Assembly: GCA_002690655.1 (NCBI GenBank)
Contig: NZFL01000025.1
Location: 55,902 to 119,901, forward strand
Origin: Pedosphaera sp.
GTDB taxonomy: Bacteria; Verrucomicrobiota; Verrucomicrobiia; Limisphaerales; AAA164-E04
Reading direction: 5' to 3'
DNA: 64,000 bases
The notes below the pieces were generated by a model, which was given only the letters and a program-made list of their open reading frames with translations, ran no database searches and was not told the DNA's origin. This document shows, in pieces, positions 1-7,682 of the stretch. How positions within the stretch are numbered: the stretch's first letter is position 1; every line of letters starts with the position of its first letter. A program made the position numbers and the translations under genes.

Positions 1-2609
1 GGCTTGGTGTCCCGTTGGGAATGTTCGCAAAGGTAGTCAGATTCACTCGCAAAAACATTGCCTTCACAACGAGGGCATTTACCCAAGGGGCTCTGTCCTT
101 CGAAGCTGATTTTTTTGGCGGGTTCGTCTGATTTTTTGGAAGACTTTTTCTTAGTCTTCCTAGGTTCAAATTCAAAGGAGACACCCCCATCCTTGATCGC
201 CAGAAAGGCATTGAAAGCACGTCCGGTTCTATTCGAGATGAATTTGTTGATAAGTTCGGTTTTGCCGTTTTCGAGCAGCTTTCGTATTTGTGAAGGTTCT
301 ATTTCTCTCTGCAGGATGATTTTACCAGTTTTGAAGTCGCAGCTTTTGTCAGGTCCTTTGGATTTTTGGCAGACATAATGCATGCCATGTCCATAGACAT
401 TCGCTTTGCATTTTGGACAGGCACCCAAAGATTCTTTTTCTGAAAAATCGACTTCTTCTTCATCGTTCTCTTTATCTTTGTCTTTGTCTCCAAAATCAAA
501 CTCCAGTTTGTGTTCCTCGCCCAGTTTGATGATGGCAGCGAAAGGCCAGCCTTGTTTACTGCGGAAGCCCTGGAGCGGACCCACCGAGCCTTTGGTTAAA
601 ATAGTTTCCATCTCCTCAGGTTCAAATTGACGTCCTGACAATATCTTCCAGACTGAAAAATCACATGCTGAACACTGGTAGGTTTTGTAGGTCTCTTTAA
701 CTTGGCCTGCACACTTAGGGCAAGGAGTGGTGAGCACACCGAAGTCACCAGGCACAGTATCACTGTCAAATGATTTGGCTTGCTCAACAATTTTACGGGT
801 CATTTCCTGGATTTCAGACATGAAAGAATCTCGATCCAGCTGCCCTTGTTCCATGAGTTTTAGTTTATGTTCCCAATCACCTGTGAGTTCTGGAGAACAA
901 AGCTCTGGGATTTGCAATCCGCGCAAAAGAGTAATCAGGCTGAATGCCTTGGCGGTTGGCTGTAGTTCCCGCTGATTGCGAATCACATATTTTTCGCGGA
1001 TTAAATTCTCAATGATTGACGCACGCGTTGCCGGAGTCCCTAGGCCTTTTGCCCCCATGGCTTCCCTGAGCTCCTCATCATCCACCAGTTTGCCTGCACC
1101 TTCCATGGCGGAAAGCAAAGTGGCTTCTGAATAGCGGGGAGAGGGCTTTGTTTGATTTTCTTTCAGATTGAGCTCCAGTGTGGCAACTGTTTCGCCGTTT
1201 TCAACTGGTGTCAGGTGATCTGCCTCACCGGTTGGCAGGGCTTTGCCATACACTTCAAGCCAACCTGGATTGATCAATATTTTTCCATCCGTTTTAAAGG
1301 CCTCCTCCATCACTCGGGTGATGCGCGTTGTGATTTGATATTCCGCGGGAGGGAAAAAGACAGCAAGAAAACGGCGGACTACCATATCATAAATCTTTTG
1401 CTCATCATCGTTCAGCTTTTTCTTGGGGCCGAGCGAAGTGGGGATGATGGCAAAGTGATCAGATATCTTGGCATTATTGAAAATACGCTTGTTGGGTTTG
1501 ACCCAGCTGTTTCTCTCAATCTTTGAGGCTGAGCTCTCGTAACTGGAACCGGTAAATGCCTTCAATGTTTCCTTTACCGTTCCCAGATAATCTTCCGGAA
1601 GGGCGCGCGAATCTGTCCTCGGATAGGTCAGCATTTTATGGCGCTCGTACAAAGCCTGAGCCAATTGCAGTGTACGTCCAGCTGGTAATCCGAATCGAGA
1701 ATTGGCTTCTCTTTGCAAGCTGGTTAAATCGTATAGCAGGGGGGAAAGCTGTTTGCTGGGCCTTTTCTCCTCAGTAACGGTTCCCGGCTGATTCAGGCAC
1801 TTTTTCTGAATTCCCTCAGCAAGTTCTTTGGACCAAATGCGCTCTGGTCTCAGATCTGGATCACTTTCTTTGTCTTTCTTTCTGAAGCCTTCGTCAAACC
1901 AGCGGCCTTCATAATGTCCGGCTTTGGCCTGGAAATTGGCATGCAATTCCCAATAGTTTCGCTCAACGAACTTCTTAATCTTCTGTTCGCGATCTACTAG
2001 AATCGTGAGTGTTGGTGTTTGCACTCGCCCGACGGTGGTCAAGAAGAAGCCGCCCGATTTCGAGTTGAAAGCGGTCATTGCTCGTGTGCCGTTGATACCT
2101 ACCAGCCAGTCGGATTCCGAGCGGCAAACAGCAGCGCATGCCAATGGAAGCATTGCTTCATCCGATCTCAGTTTTTGAAATCCATCACGGATTGCCTGCT
2201 TAGTCATGGATTGCAGCCACAGGCGTCTGATAGTTTTTTTGGTTTTGGATTCCGTGATAATGTGGCGAAAGATCAATTCTCCCTCGCGACCTGCATCACA
2301 GCCATTGATCACTTCTTCCACATCTTTCCGCTTGATGAGGCGCTTGAGTAGCTTGAGTCTCGATTCAGTTTTGCTGATCGGTTTGAGTGCGAAGTGGTCA
2401 GGAATAACGGGCAACTGGGCGAAGGTCCATTTACCTCGTTTGACTTCGGCCTCGGGGGGAACAGTGAGTTCCAATAAATGACCTACAGCCGAGGCAACCA
2501 CATACTGGTCACTCTCGAAGTAGTCATTCTTTTTATCAAAACCGCCCAAGGCACGGCTGATATCCTGAGCGACGGACGGCTTTTCTGCGATGATCAATGA
2601 CTTACCCAT
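1..2609 (-). CDS. topB: DNA topoisomerase III-like type IA topoisomerase (3' end beyond the left edge)
   Basis: This is a type IA topoisomerase that relaxes or decatenates DNA through a 5'-phosphotyrosine intermediate. It runs leftward from an ATG at 2609 and stays open to base 1, so the C-terminus is missing; at least 868 codons are present. The N-terminus reads MGKSLIIAEKPSVAQ, the start of a Toprim domain, and the acidic Toprim motif appears as CDAGREGEL. The catalytic tyrosine lies in LTYPRTDSRA at about residue 329, in frame with the start. After the core come at least three Cys-rich zinc-ribbon repeats (CPKC, CPKC, CPRC with matching downstream cysteines), separated by an acidic Lys/Asp/Glu linker. 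E. coli TopB has about 650 residues, so this is a long version with an extended tail. The length and zinc ribbons leave TopA-like alternatives open, but the N-terminus fits topB best. Confidence 0.93.
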   Translation of the reverse strand, partial: MGKSLIIAEKPSVAQDISRALGGFDKKNDYFESDQYVVASAVGHLLELTVPPEAEVKRGKWTFAQLPVIPDHFALKPISKTESRLKLLKRLIKRKDVEEVINGCDAGREGELIFRHIITESKTKKTIRRLWLQSMTKQAIRDGFQKLRSDEAMLPLACAAVCRSESDWLVGINGTRAMTAFNSKSGGFFLTTVGRVQTPTLTILVDREQKIKKFVERNYWELHANFQAKAGHYEGRWFDEGFRKKDKESDPDLRPERIWSKELAEGIQKKCLNQPGTVTEEKRPSKQLSPLLYDLTSLQREANSRFGLPAGRTLQLAQALYERHKMLTYPRTDSRALPEDYLGTVKETLKAFTGSSYESSASKIERNSWVKPNKRIFNNAKISDHFAIIPTSLGPKKKLNDDEQKIYDMVVRRFLAVFFPPAEYQITTRITRVMEEAFKTDGKILINPGWLEVYGKALPTGEADHLTPVENGETVATLELNLKENQTKPSPRYSEATLLSAMEGAGKLVDDEELREAMGAKGLGTPATRASIIENLIREKYVIRNQRELQPTAKAFSLITLLRGLQIPELCSPELTGDWEHKLKLMEQGQLDRDSFMSEIQEMTRKIVEQAKSFDSDTVPGDFGVLTTPCPKCAGQVKETYKTYQCSACDFSVWKILSGRQFEPEEMETILTKGSVGPLQGFRSKQGWPFAAIIKLGEEHKLEFDFGDKDKDKENDEEEVDFSEKESLGACPKCKANVYGHGMHYVCQKSKGPDKSCDFKTGKIILQREIEPSQIRKLLENGKTELINKFISNRTGRAFNAFLAIKDGGVSFEFEPRKTKKKSSKKSDEPAKKISFEGQSPLGKCPRCEGNVFASESDYLCEHSQRDTK

Positions 2610-2748
2610 GAGCTATGTTCGCAACCGTTACCAACCGTTGCCCGATACTTGCAAGTGTTTTTTAGCTGAAAGCGCATTTTTCTTTTCAGGCATATTGGCT
2701 GATTCATGTGGTATTTATGGCTTGAGATTCTTCAGGAATTCACTTGCC

Positions 2749-2883
2749 ATGTGGAGCTGGAACTTCATGATTACGTGTCTGTTGCCTTCATTCGTAGAGG
2801 CTCCTTTGACTGAAATGATTACACTAATTTTTAAAACATTGATTGCCATAGGGTTTGGTTTGATCATGGTAGCCTTGCTGTGA
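2749..2883 (+). CDS. Small hydrophobic peptide upstream of the membrane protein gene
   Basis: This short ORF of 44 codons ends with a hydrophobic helix (start of helix MITLIFKTLIAIG). Its TGA overlaps the ATG of the next gene by one base (TGATG at 2881-2885), an arrangement typical of translational coupling. A weak AGGA lies at 2734-2737, and a shorter version could start at 2815. I do not recognise a family. It could be a single-pass membrane peptide that works with the following membrane protein, or simply a leader whose translation feeds the next gene. The hydrophobicity and the stop/start overlap support it; the upstream half has little coding character. Confidence 0.35.
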   Translation: MWSWNFMITCLLPSFVEAPLTEMITLIFKTLIAIGFGLIMVALL

Positions 2884-3293
2884 TGAAAACCCATTCAGGA
2901 CCTTGGAATCTCATATTGTTGAAAGATCCTTTCTGGGGCATCTCCATCGCATGCTACATCATTCACAGGTTTTGGCAGGTCTTGAGTCCTGATTCTGGTT
3001 GGATGGATCGTCATTGGAATGATCTATGGATGCTTCCTTGCGCTCTCCCGTTGATACTGAGCCTCTACGGTGCATTAGGGCTGCGTGCCCATGCATTGCG
3101 GGTTACGGGGGGTGAAATCCTCTGGCACGGCCTCTTGTGGGGCTTTATGGCTGAATTCATAGGGCCTTTGCTGTTCGATCATGCGGTTTCAGATCTCTGG
3201 GATCTGCTTGCTTATGCCTTGGGTGGTTTTCTCATGTTTTTTCGCTGGCACTGCACTGAACTTAGATTTTCTTCCATTGCACTCCGGATTTGA
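2883..3293 (+). CDS. Small polytopic inner-membrane protein of unknown function
   Basis: The protein has 136 residues and about four hydrophobic segments. After a short polar N-terminus come a motif W-N-D-L-W-M-L-P in the first third and a C-terminal WDLLAYALGG helix. This pattern resembles small Bacteroidetes/Verrucomicrobia membrane proteins that databases sometimes label as magnesium citrate secondary transporter; that label has no functional support that I know of. The ATG at 2883 is chosen over the GTG at 2880 because of the TGATG overlap with the preceding ORF. The 3' end overlaps the start of the methyltransferase gene, so the two are probably translated together. The substrate is unknown. 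Confidence 0.7.
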   Translation: MKTHSGPWNLILLKDPFWGISIACYIIHRFWQVLSPDSGWMDRHWNDLWMLPCALPLILSLYGALGLRAHALRVTGGEILWHGLLWGFMAEFIGPLLFDHAVSDLWDLLAYALGGFLMFFRWHCTELRFSSIALRI

Positions 3294-3963
3294 CAAGTTA
3301 GCTGCTTCATACCGCCTGATGGAGAGATGCCTCGCGTTCAGCAAACTTCAAGAGGCGCGCACCGCTCATCTGCACGTCTTGAAGCCTTGCTCTCAAATCC
3401 TGATGCTTGGTGAAGGGCCGGGGCGATTGTTGGAGAGGCTGATTAAAAGCATGCCTCACGCGCAGTTTGTAGTTGTCGACCAAAGTCGCCCGATGATGGA
3501 ACAAGCCACGCAGGTTCTCATCGCATCAGGGTGTGATCCAGGACAATTTACCTGGTTACATGTGGATGCCCTGCATACGGATCTGGGAACGGAAACCTTC
3601 GATTTGGTGACCACTCCCTTTTTTCTGGATTGTTTCACGCAGCCACAGTTGACCTCTCTCATACCCAGAATTGCGAATGCGTGTAAGCCCGATGCCAGTT
3701 GGTTAGTGGCTGACTTCCAGGTCCCGGCAGGAAAAGGATGGCAAAAGGTTCGAGCAAGGTGGGTGCACTGGGTGATGTATCAGTTTTTTCGCAGGGTGAC
3801 TTCCATCGCTGCGAACCATTGGACGGATCCAGATTGCTTTTTGAGTGCTGCAGGTTTCCACCTGTTATCCAGAAAAGAATTTAATTATGGATTGATTCGT
3901 TCCGACTTGTGGAGGCGTGGAGATGGATCAGTGCCAGTGAGGGCAGGCTCCGCTCAGACCTGA
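3277..3963 (+). CDS. Class I SAM-dependent methyltransferase
   Basis: The protein has a Rossmann-type methyltransferase core. Motif I appears as ILMLGEGPGRLLE, followed by an acidic turn in FVVVDQSRPMM (motif II) and a post-core segment FDLVTTPFFLD. The frame is open from an ATG at 3181, which would overlap the upstream gene by 113 bases. I prefer a TTG at 3277, giving LHSGFDKLAASY at the N-terminus, because relatives usually begin with an F-D-x-x-A-x-x-Y segment and because a 17-base overlap with the preceding gene is more usual. An ATG at 3319 is a third option but would remove this segment. The substrate cannot be told; the neighbouring membrane protein suggests a lipid or quinone-like molecule, but this is only inference. 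Confidence 0.82.
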   Translation: MHSGFDKLAASYRLMERCLAFSKLQEARTAHLHVLKPCSQILMLGEGPGRLLERLIKSMPHAQFVVVDQSRPMMEQATQVLIASGCDPGQFTWLHVDALHTDLGTETFDLVTTPFFLDCFTQPQLTSLIPRIANACKPDASWLVADFQVPAGKGWQKVRARWVHWVMYQFFRRVTSIAANHWTDPDCFLSAAGFHLLSRKEFNYGLIRSDLWRRGDGSVPVRAGSAQT

Positions 3964-4649
3964 GAAATGTGGGCTGAGATGGGGAATGCCAGGCTGGAGG
4001 AGGGGAACGATAGTGAGCAGGATAAATACCTGGCAATGGGGCTGATTGAATCTTCTGTATTCGAGGGGGTTGGACATCCCTTTATCGGTGTTAAAGTTTT
4101 ACTTATTATCCTTCGCGCCAAAGACTTATGGCAGTTTATGCTGCATGATAAAAATAATGAAATCCCCCGTGAGCGTATGATGGCTGAAACCAGAAAAACC
4201 TTCTGCTCAATCCCAATCTCAGAATAAGTAAAAATGCCTTTGAGATAGGTTTCCAATCGTTGATTCATTTCAATCGAGTATTCAGGAAAGCAGTCGATTT
4301 ACATTGTGATTGATAGGCCGTGCTTTAACTCATTATTTCCATAGCAACATCTCGGCTATCTGTAAAATTTCCTTCAATTTAAGGTGTCTCACATTCTTGT
4401 TCCACGGGGGACGTGTTGCGGAGTAAACATGAATCTCTGGTATATGGAGGCTCAGTAGAACAACAGGCCCTGATTTTGCAATGATCAGAATCTTGCCAGC
4501 AATATCGTCGAGTTTCCCCTCGCACCCTGACCCCACGTCGGCATCGAGCCTGAACCAAATCTTCAGTCTTCTTAACATGCGCTTTTGTTTCCTGCTATTG
4601 CAACAGGAGACAGGCGAGCACCACGAAACGGCTCATCAGGGACCTGATC
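3964..4649. other. Intergenic region, no gene supported
   Basis: This stretch lies between the converging methyltransferase and M32 peptidase genes. Two overlapping opposite-strand ORFs (3967-4227 plus, 3954-4268 minus) and one at 4333-4578 minus are open, but none has a recognisable motif, a clear ribosome binding site or convincing composition. It may contain an eroded gene on the minus strand at 4333-4578; I see no homology that would prove this. Confidence 0.5.
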
Positions 4650-6137
4650 TCAGCCCATGGAGGAAAAACGGTCTTTGAGATAGCTCCAGTGGTAGTCGGG
4701 TTGCGTTGGTTTTCCTGTCGCATTCTGCATGAGCTCAGCAGGGGGGTATTGTTTTCCAAATTGGTGCACATTCGTTCTGAGCCATCCCAAAAGGCCATGA
4801 TAGTTACCGTTCTGGAGATCCCCAAGCCGGGGGCCAAGTGCTTTTTGAGCTGAGTCGTAAAGTTGTGCTGAATTGAGGTTCCCGAGGGAATAGGTAGGGA
4901 AATAGCCGAAGCCTCCCATGCTCCAGTGAATATCCTGAAGACATCCCTGCGTATCATCCGGTACCTCGATTCCGAACATGCCTTTGAATTGTTCGTTCCA
5001 GACTCCGGGGATATCTTTCACATGGAGATCGCCGGCTATCAGTGCTTTTTCCAATTCATAGCGCAAGATGATGTGGAGATCATAGGTGACTTCATCAGCT
5101 TCCACCCGAATGAAGGAGGGGCTTACTCGATTCACTGCTTTTGTGAGTTGTTCAGGCGTAAATCGTTTAAGGGCGGGTAAATGTTCACACGCGATGGAGT
5201 GCCAGTCATTCCAAAATGCAGGAGCTCGTCCAACTTTGTTTTCCCAAAGTCTGGATTGTGATTCATGGATGCCGAGAGAAACTGCTTCAGCCATGGGGGT
5301 GCCCGCATGTTCACTTTTGAAACCCTGCTCATAAAGTCCATGCCCAGCCTCGTGAAGAACGCTGTAGAGTGAAACCGTAAAGTCATCTGCTTCGTATCGC
5401 GTCGTCAATCGGACGTCATGAGGGCCCAGTTCAGTGCAGAAGGGGTGCGTGGTTGCGTCAATCCGTCCTGATTCGAAATCGAACTCAAGGGCTCTGGAAA
5501 TAATTTCGTTGAGCTTTATCTGACCAGCAATGGGATAATCATCTTTTAAAAATGCTTCCGTAATGTCACCGGTTGTCTCGATGGCTTCAGGGAGCCAATC
5601 GACGATGGATTTCTTTAGATCTGCAAATACGGGGCTCAAGGACTCTGTAGTACAACCTGGCTCATAGACGTCCATCAAGGCATCGTAGGCGGTTTGCTCG
5701 TAGCCGTAGTAATCCGCTTTCTGGCGGGATAGATCGATGATTTGCTCCAGGTGATTGGAGAAAATCTCAAATTTATTTTCCCTTCGCGCTTCGGCCCAGG
5801 ATGCCTTGGCAAGCGAGCAGGTTTTTTCAAAGCGTTCGACAAATTCTGTTGGGAGTTTGACTGATCGATCGTAGTCCTTTCGCCATTCACGGATATTGAT
5901 CTGTTCGTGAGTGTTCAGATTTGCTTGATCCGATTCGCAGGCTTCGATCAGTTCCTTGACTTTTATGCCAACCAGCCTGTTGTGAGCCATGCCGCTCAGG
6001 AAAGCTTGTTGATCTGCCCTGTAATCAACACCTTTAGCCGGTAGATAGGTTTCATGATCCCAATCCAGCAACGCAATTGTGCGATTCAAATATCCGATTT
6101 CCCTGAATTGGGCTTTGAGTTTTTCGTAATCAGTCAT
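4650..6137 (-). CDS. M32 family metallocarboxypeptidase (carboxypeptidase Taq type)
   Basis: This is a zinc carboxypeptidase that removes C-terminal amino acids from peptides in the cytoplasm. It has 495 residues, the normal length for the family. The zinc motif HEAGH is at residues 262-266, and the third ligand is expected at Glu292 in the family motif HESQSRLWE, 26 residues after the second His as in Thermus TaqCP. Other M32 signatures are DVRLTTR before the zinc site and the N-terminal DWDHETYLP. No signal peptide is visible. It is divergent from pyrE with an 81-base gap holding the promoters of both. Confidence 0.95.
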   Translation of the reverse strand: MTDYEKLKAQFREIGYLNRTIALLDWDHETYLPAKGVDYRADQQAFLSGMAHNRLVGIKVKELIEACESDQANLNTHEQINIREWRKDYDRSVKLPTEFVERFEKTCSLAKASWAEARRENKFEIFSNHLEQIIDLSRQKADYYGYEQTAYDALMDVYEPGCTTESLSPVFADLKKSIVDWLPEAIETTGDITEAFLKDDYPIAGQIKLNEIISRALEFDFESGRIDATTHPFCTELGPHDVRLTTRYEADDFTVSLYSVLHEAGHGLYEQGFKSEHAGTPMAEAVSLGIHESQSRLWENKVGRAPAFWNDWHSIACEHLPALKRFTPEQLTKAVNRVSPSFIRVEADEVTYDLHIILRYELEKALIAGDLHVKDIPGVWNEQFKGMFGIEVPDDTQGCLQDIHWSMGGFGYFPTYSLGNLNSAQLYDSAQKALGPRLGDLQNGNYHGLLGWLRTNVHQFGKQYPPAELMQNATGKPTQPDYHWSYLKDRFSSMG

Positions 6138-6218
6138 GTAACAAAGCTAAGGTCTTATTCCAGTTGAAAGCGATTAAAAACTCGCGGCCCAGGCGCGTTT
6201 ATCGGATACTCAGACCTG

Positions 6219-6785
6219 ATGACACAAGACGAAGCGTTAAAGATTTTCGAACAGACAGGGGCCCTGCTCAAGGGACATTTTATTCTTCGTAGCGGATTGC
6301 ACAGTCGTGAGTTTTTTCAATGTGCTATGGCGCTTCAACAAATGCCCATTGTTGAACAACTAGGTGCAGGTCTGGCGGCTCAAATGAATGAGCTCGGAGC
6401 AACGACTGTAGTCGCTCCTGCCATGGGGGGACTGGTCATCGGGCAGGAAGTGGCCCGTCAGCTGGGCTTGCGATATGTCTTTGTTGAAAAGGAGGGGGGG
6501 AAGTTGGTGCTTAGGCGTGGTTTTAAGATTGAGTCAGGAGAGTCAATACTGTTGATCGAAGACGTGGTAACCAAGGGGGGGCGCGTGGCCGAAACGCTGG
6601 AAATCATTCGGCAGCACAAAGGAGACGTCAAGGGGATAGGTGTCTTGGTTGATCGCTCCAATGGGTCCGTTGATTTTGGTGTGCCATTTCACCCGCTCAT
6701 CCGAATGAAGGTAGAGACTTTTCAACCGGATCAATTACCCGATGATCTTAAAGGCTCAGAGGCAATGAAGCCGGGTAGCAAGTAA
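6219..6785 (+). CDS. pyrE: Orotate phosphoribosyltransferase
   Basis: The enzyme joins orotate to PRPP, giving OMP in de novo pyrimidine synthesis. It has 188 residues, a normal bacterial length. The PRPP-binding loop is IEDVVTKGGR at about residues 113-122; in most relatives the last position is Ser or Thr, so the Arg is unusual. The Lys-rich loop around residues 89-101 (FVEKEGGKLVLRRG) matches the catalytic loop region of bacterial PyrE. The ATG at 6219 follows an AT-rich leader of about 80 bases shared with the divergent peptidase gene. No other pyrimidine gene is nearby. Confidence 0.92.
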   Translation: MTQDEALKIFEQTGALLKGHFILRSGLHSREFFQCAMALQQMPIVEQLGAGLAAQMNELGATTVVAPAMGGLVIGQEVARQLGLRYVFVEKEGGKLVLRRGFKIESGESILLIEDVVTKGGRVAETLEIIRQHKGDVKGIGVLVDRSNGSVDFGVPFHPLIRMKVETFQPDQLPDDLKGSEAMKPGSK

Positions 6786-7153
6786 GATCACAGATGGCAA
6801 ACGGGATTGAGCTGTGATTTGTCAGAATATTTAAATCTCAGCCCTGCCGCAACTGCTGGACCAAGGCGCGGAGGACGCCAAGGATGTTTGATTTTTTCAT
6901 GTGATGAAATTGAGCCAATATCGCAACCAGTAGTAATGAAGTGCATTATTCGGCTTTGCCTTGTTTGATGTTGAGCCTTTTTAGGCATGGATTCCATGCC
7001 TGCACGAACAGCTGTCCGAATAACCCATTGAAGCACTCATGACACGATCATGAACTCAGGTGTCATCAGGTTACCAAACAAAGCCATCAATGCTTGAGTA
7101 ATCATGACAGGGCTTTGAGCTTGCCAACACTTGGCGTCAAGAGGGGGTGAGTG
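6786..7153. other. Intergenic region between converging pyrE and rhodanese genes
   Basis: No gene is supported here. A minus-strand ORF (6788-7036) has biased, proline/arginine-rich content and no start signal. There is a compact palindrome GGCATGGA-T-TCCATGCC at 6984-7000, too short for a clear function. Confidence 0.5.
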
Positions 7154-7609
7154 TTATTTTTTATTTTTCTCTGGTTTCCCTTTTTTGGAAGGGAGTTTTT
7201 CTTTCATCCATCCTTTGAATCCGTCATTCATATGATAAACGCGCGTAAATCCGAGATCTCTGAAAATCTCCAGGGAGCGTCCGCTGCGACCACCCGAAGC
7301 GCAATGCACGAGATACGGGGTTTTGCGATCCAGTTTTTCGAGTCGGGATTTAAAATCGCTTTCATAAAAATCCACATGCTTCGCTTTCGCAATGTGACCT
7401 GCGACGTATTCCTTTTCAGTTCGGATATCCAGAACGATCAGGTCTTTATGATTCTTGAGCAATAGCCCAGCTTTTTTGGCCTTGATTTCATGATATCCAG
7501 CTTTCAGTGGCTTGGCTTCGTTTTCTGCCGGAGATGCGATTCCAATCTGAATGGAAGAGGCAAATGCAAAGGCGGTCAGTATCCAATATGTAAATGAGCG
7601 TTTTTTCAT
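7154..7609 (-). CDS. Exported rhodanese-like domain protein
   Basis: This 151-residue protein has an N-terminal signal peptide (MKKRSF, a hydrophobic core, then Ala-Ser) and a single rhodanese domain. The active-site Cys is at residue 103 in VHCASGGRSGRS, a six-residue loop as in sulfurtransferases. The domain start shows LIVLDIRTEKEY and a GHIAKA motif. I set the start at the ATG at 7609 because it gives a clean signal peptide; the frame remains open to 7723. The C-terminus is Lys-rich. It lies 73 bases after the DUF1553 gene on the same strand and may be cotranscribed with it. It probably acts in the periplasm on a sulfane-sulfur or thiol substrate; the partner is not known. Confidence 0.88.
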   Translation of the reverse strand: MKKRSFTYWILTAFAFASSIQIGIASPAENEAKPLKAGYHEIKAKKAGLLLKNHKDLIVLDIRTEKEYVAGHIAKAKHVDFYESDFKSRLEKLDRKTPYLVHCASGGRSGRSLEIFRDLGFTRVYHMNDGFKGWMKEKLPSKKGKPEKNKK

Positions 7610-7682
7610 AGATCTAAGATGATTTTTATAGGTGAAGTAAAAGATGTAACTCCGATGCTGCGCATTCAATGTGAATGATCGA

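Noticed and set aside
3954..4268. Overlapping ORFs on both strands between the methyltransferase and the peptidase
   Set aside because: They exclude each other, have no motif, no ribosome binding site and biased composition.
4333..4578. Minus-strand ORF of 81 codons
   Set aside because: No motif and no upstream signal; noted only as possible remnant.
6984..7000. Palindrome GGCATGGA-T-TCCATGCC
   Set aside because: Short, single, and without a gene or promoter nearby; too weak for an operator call.
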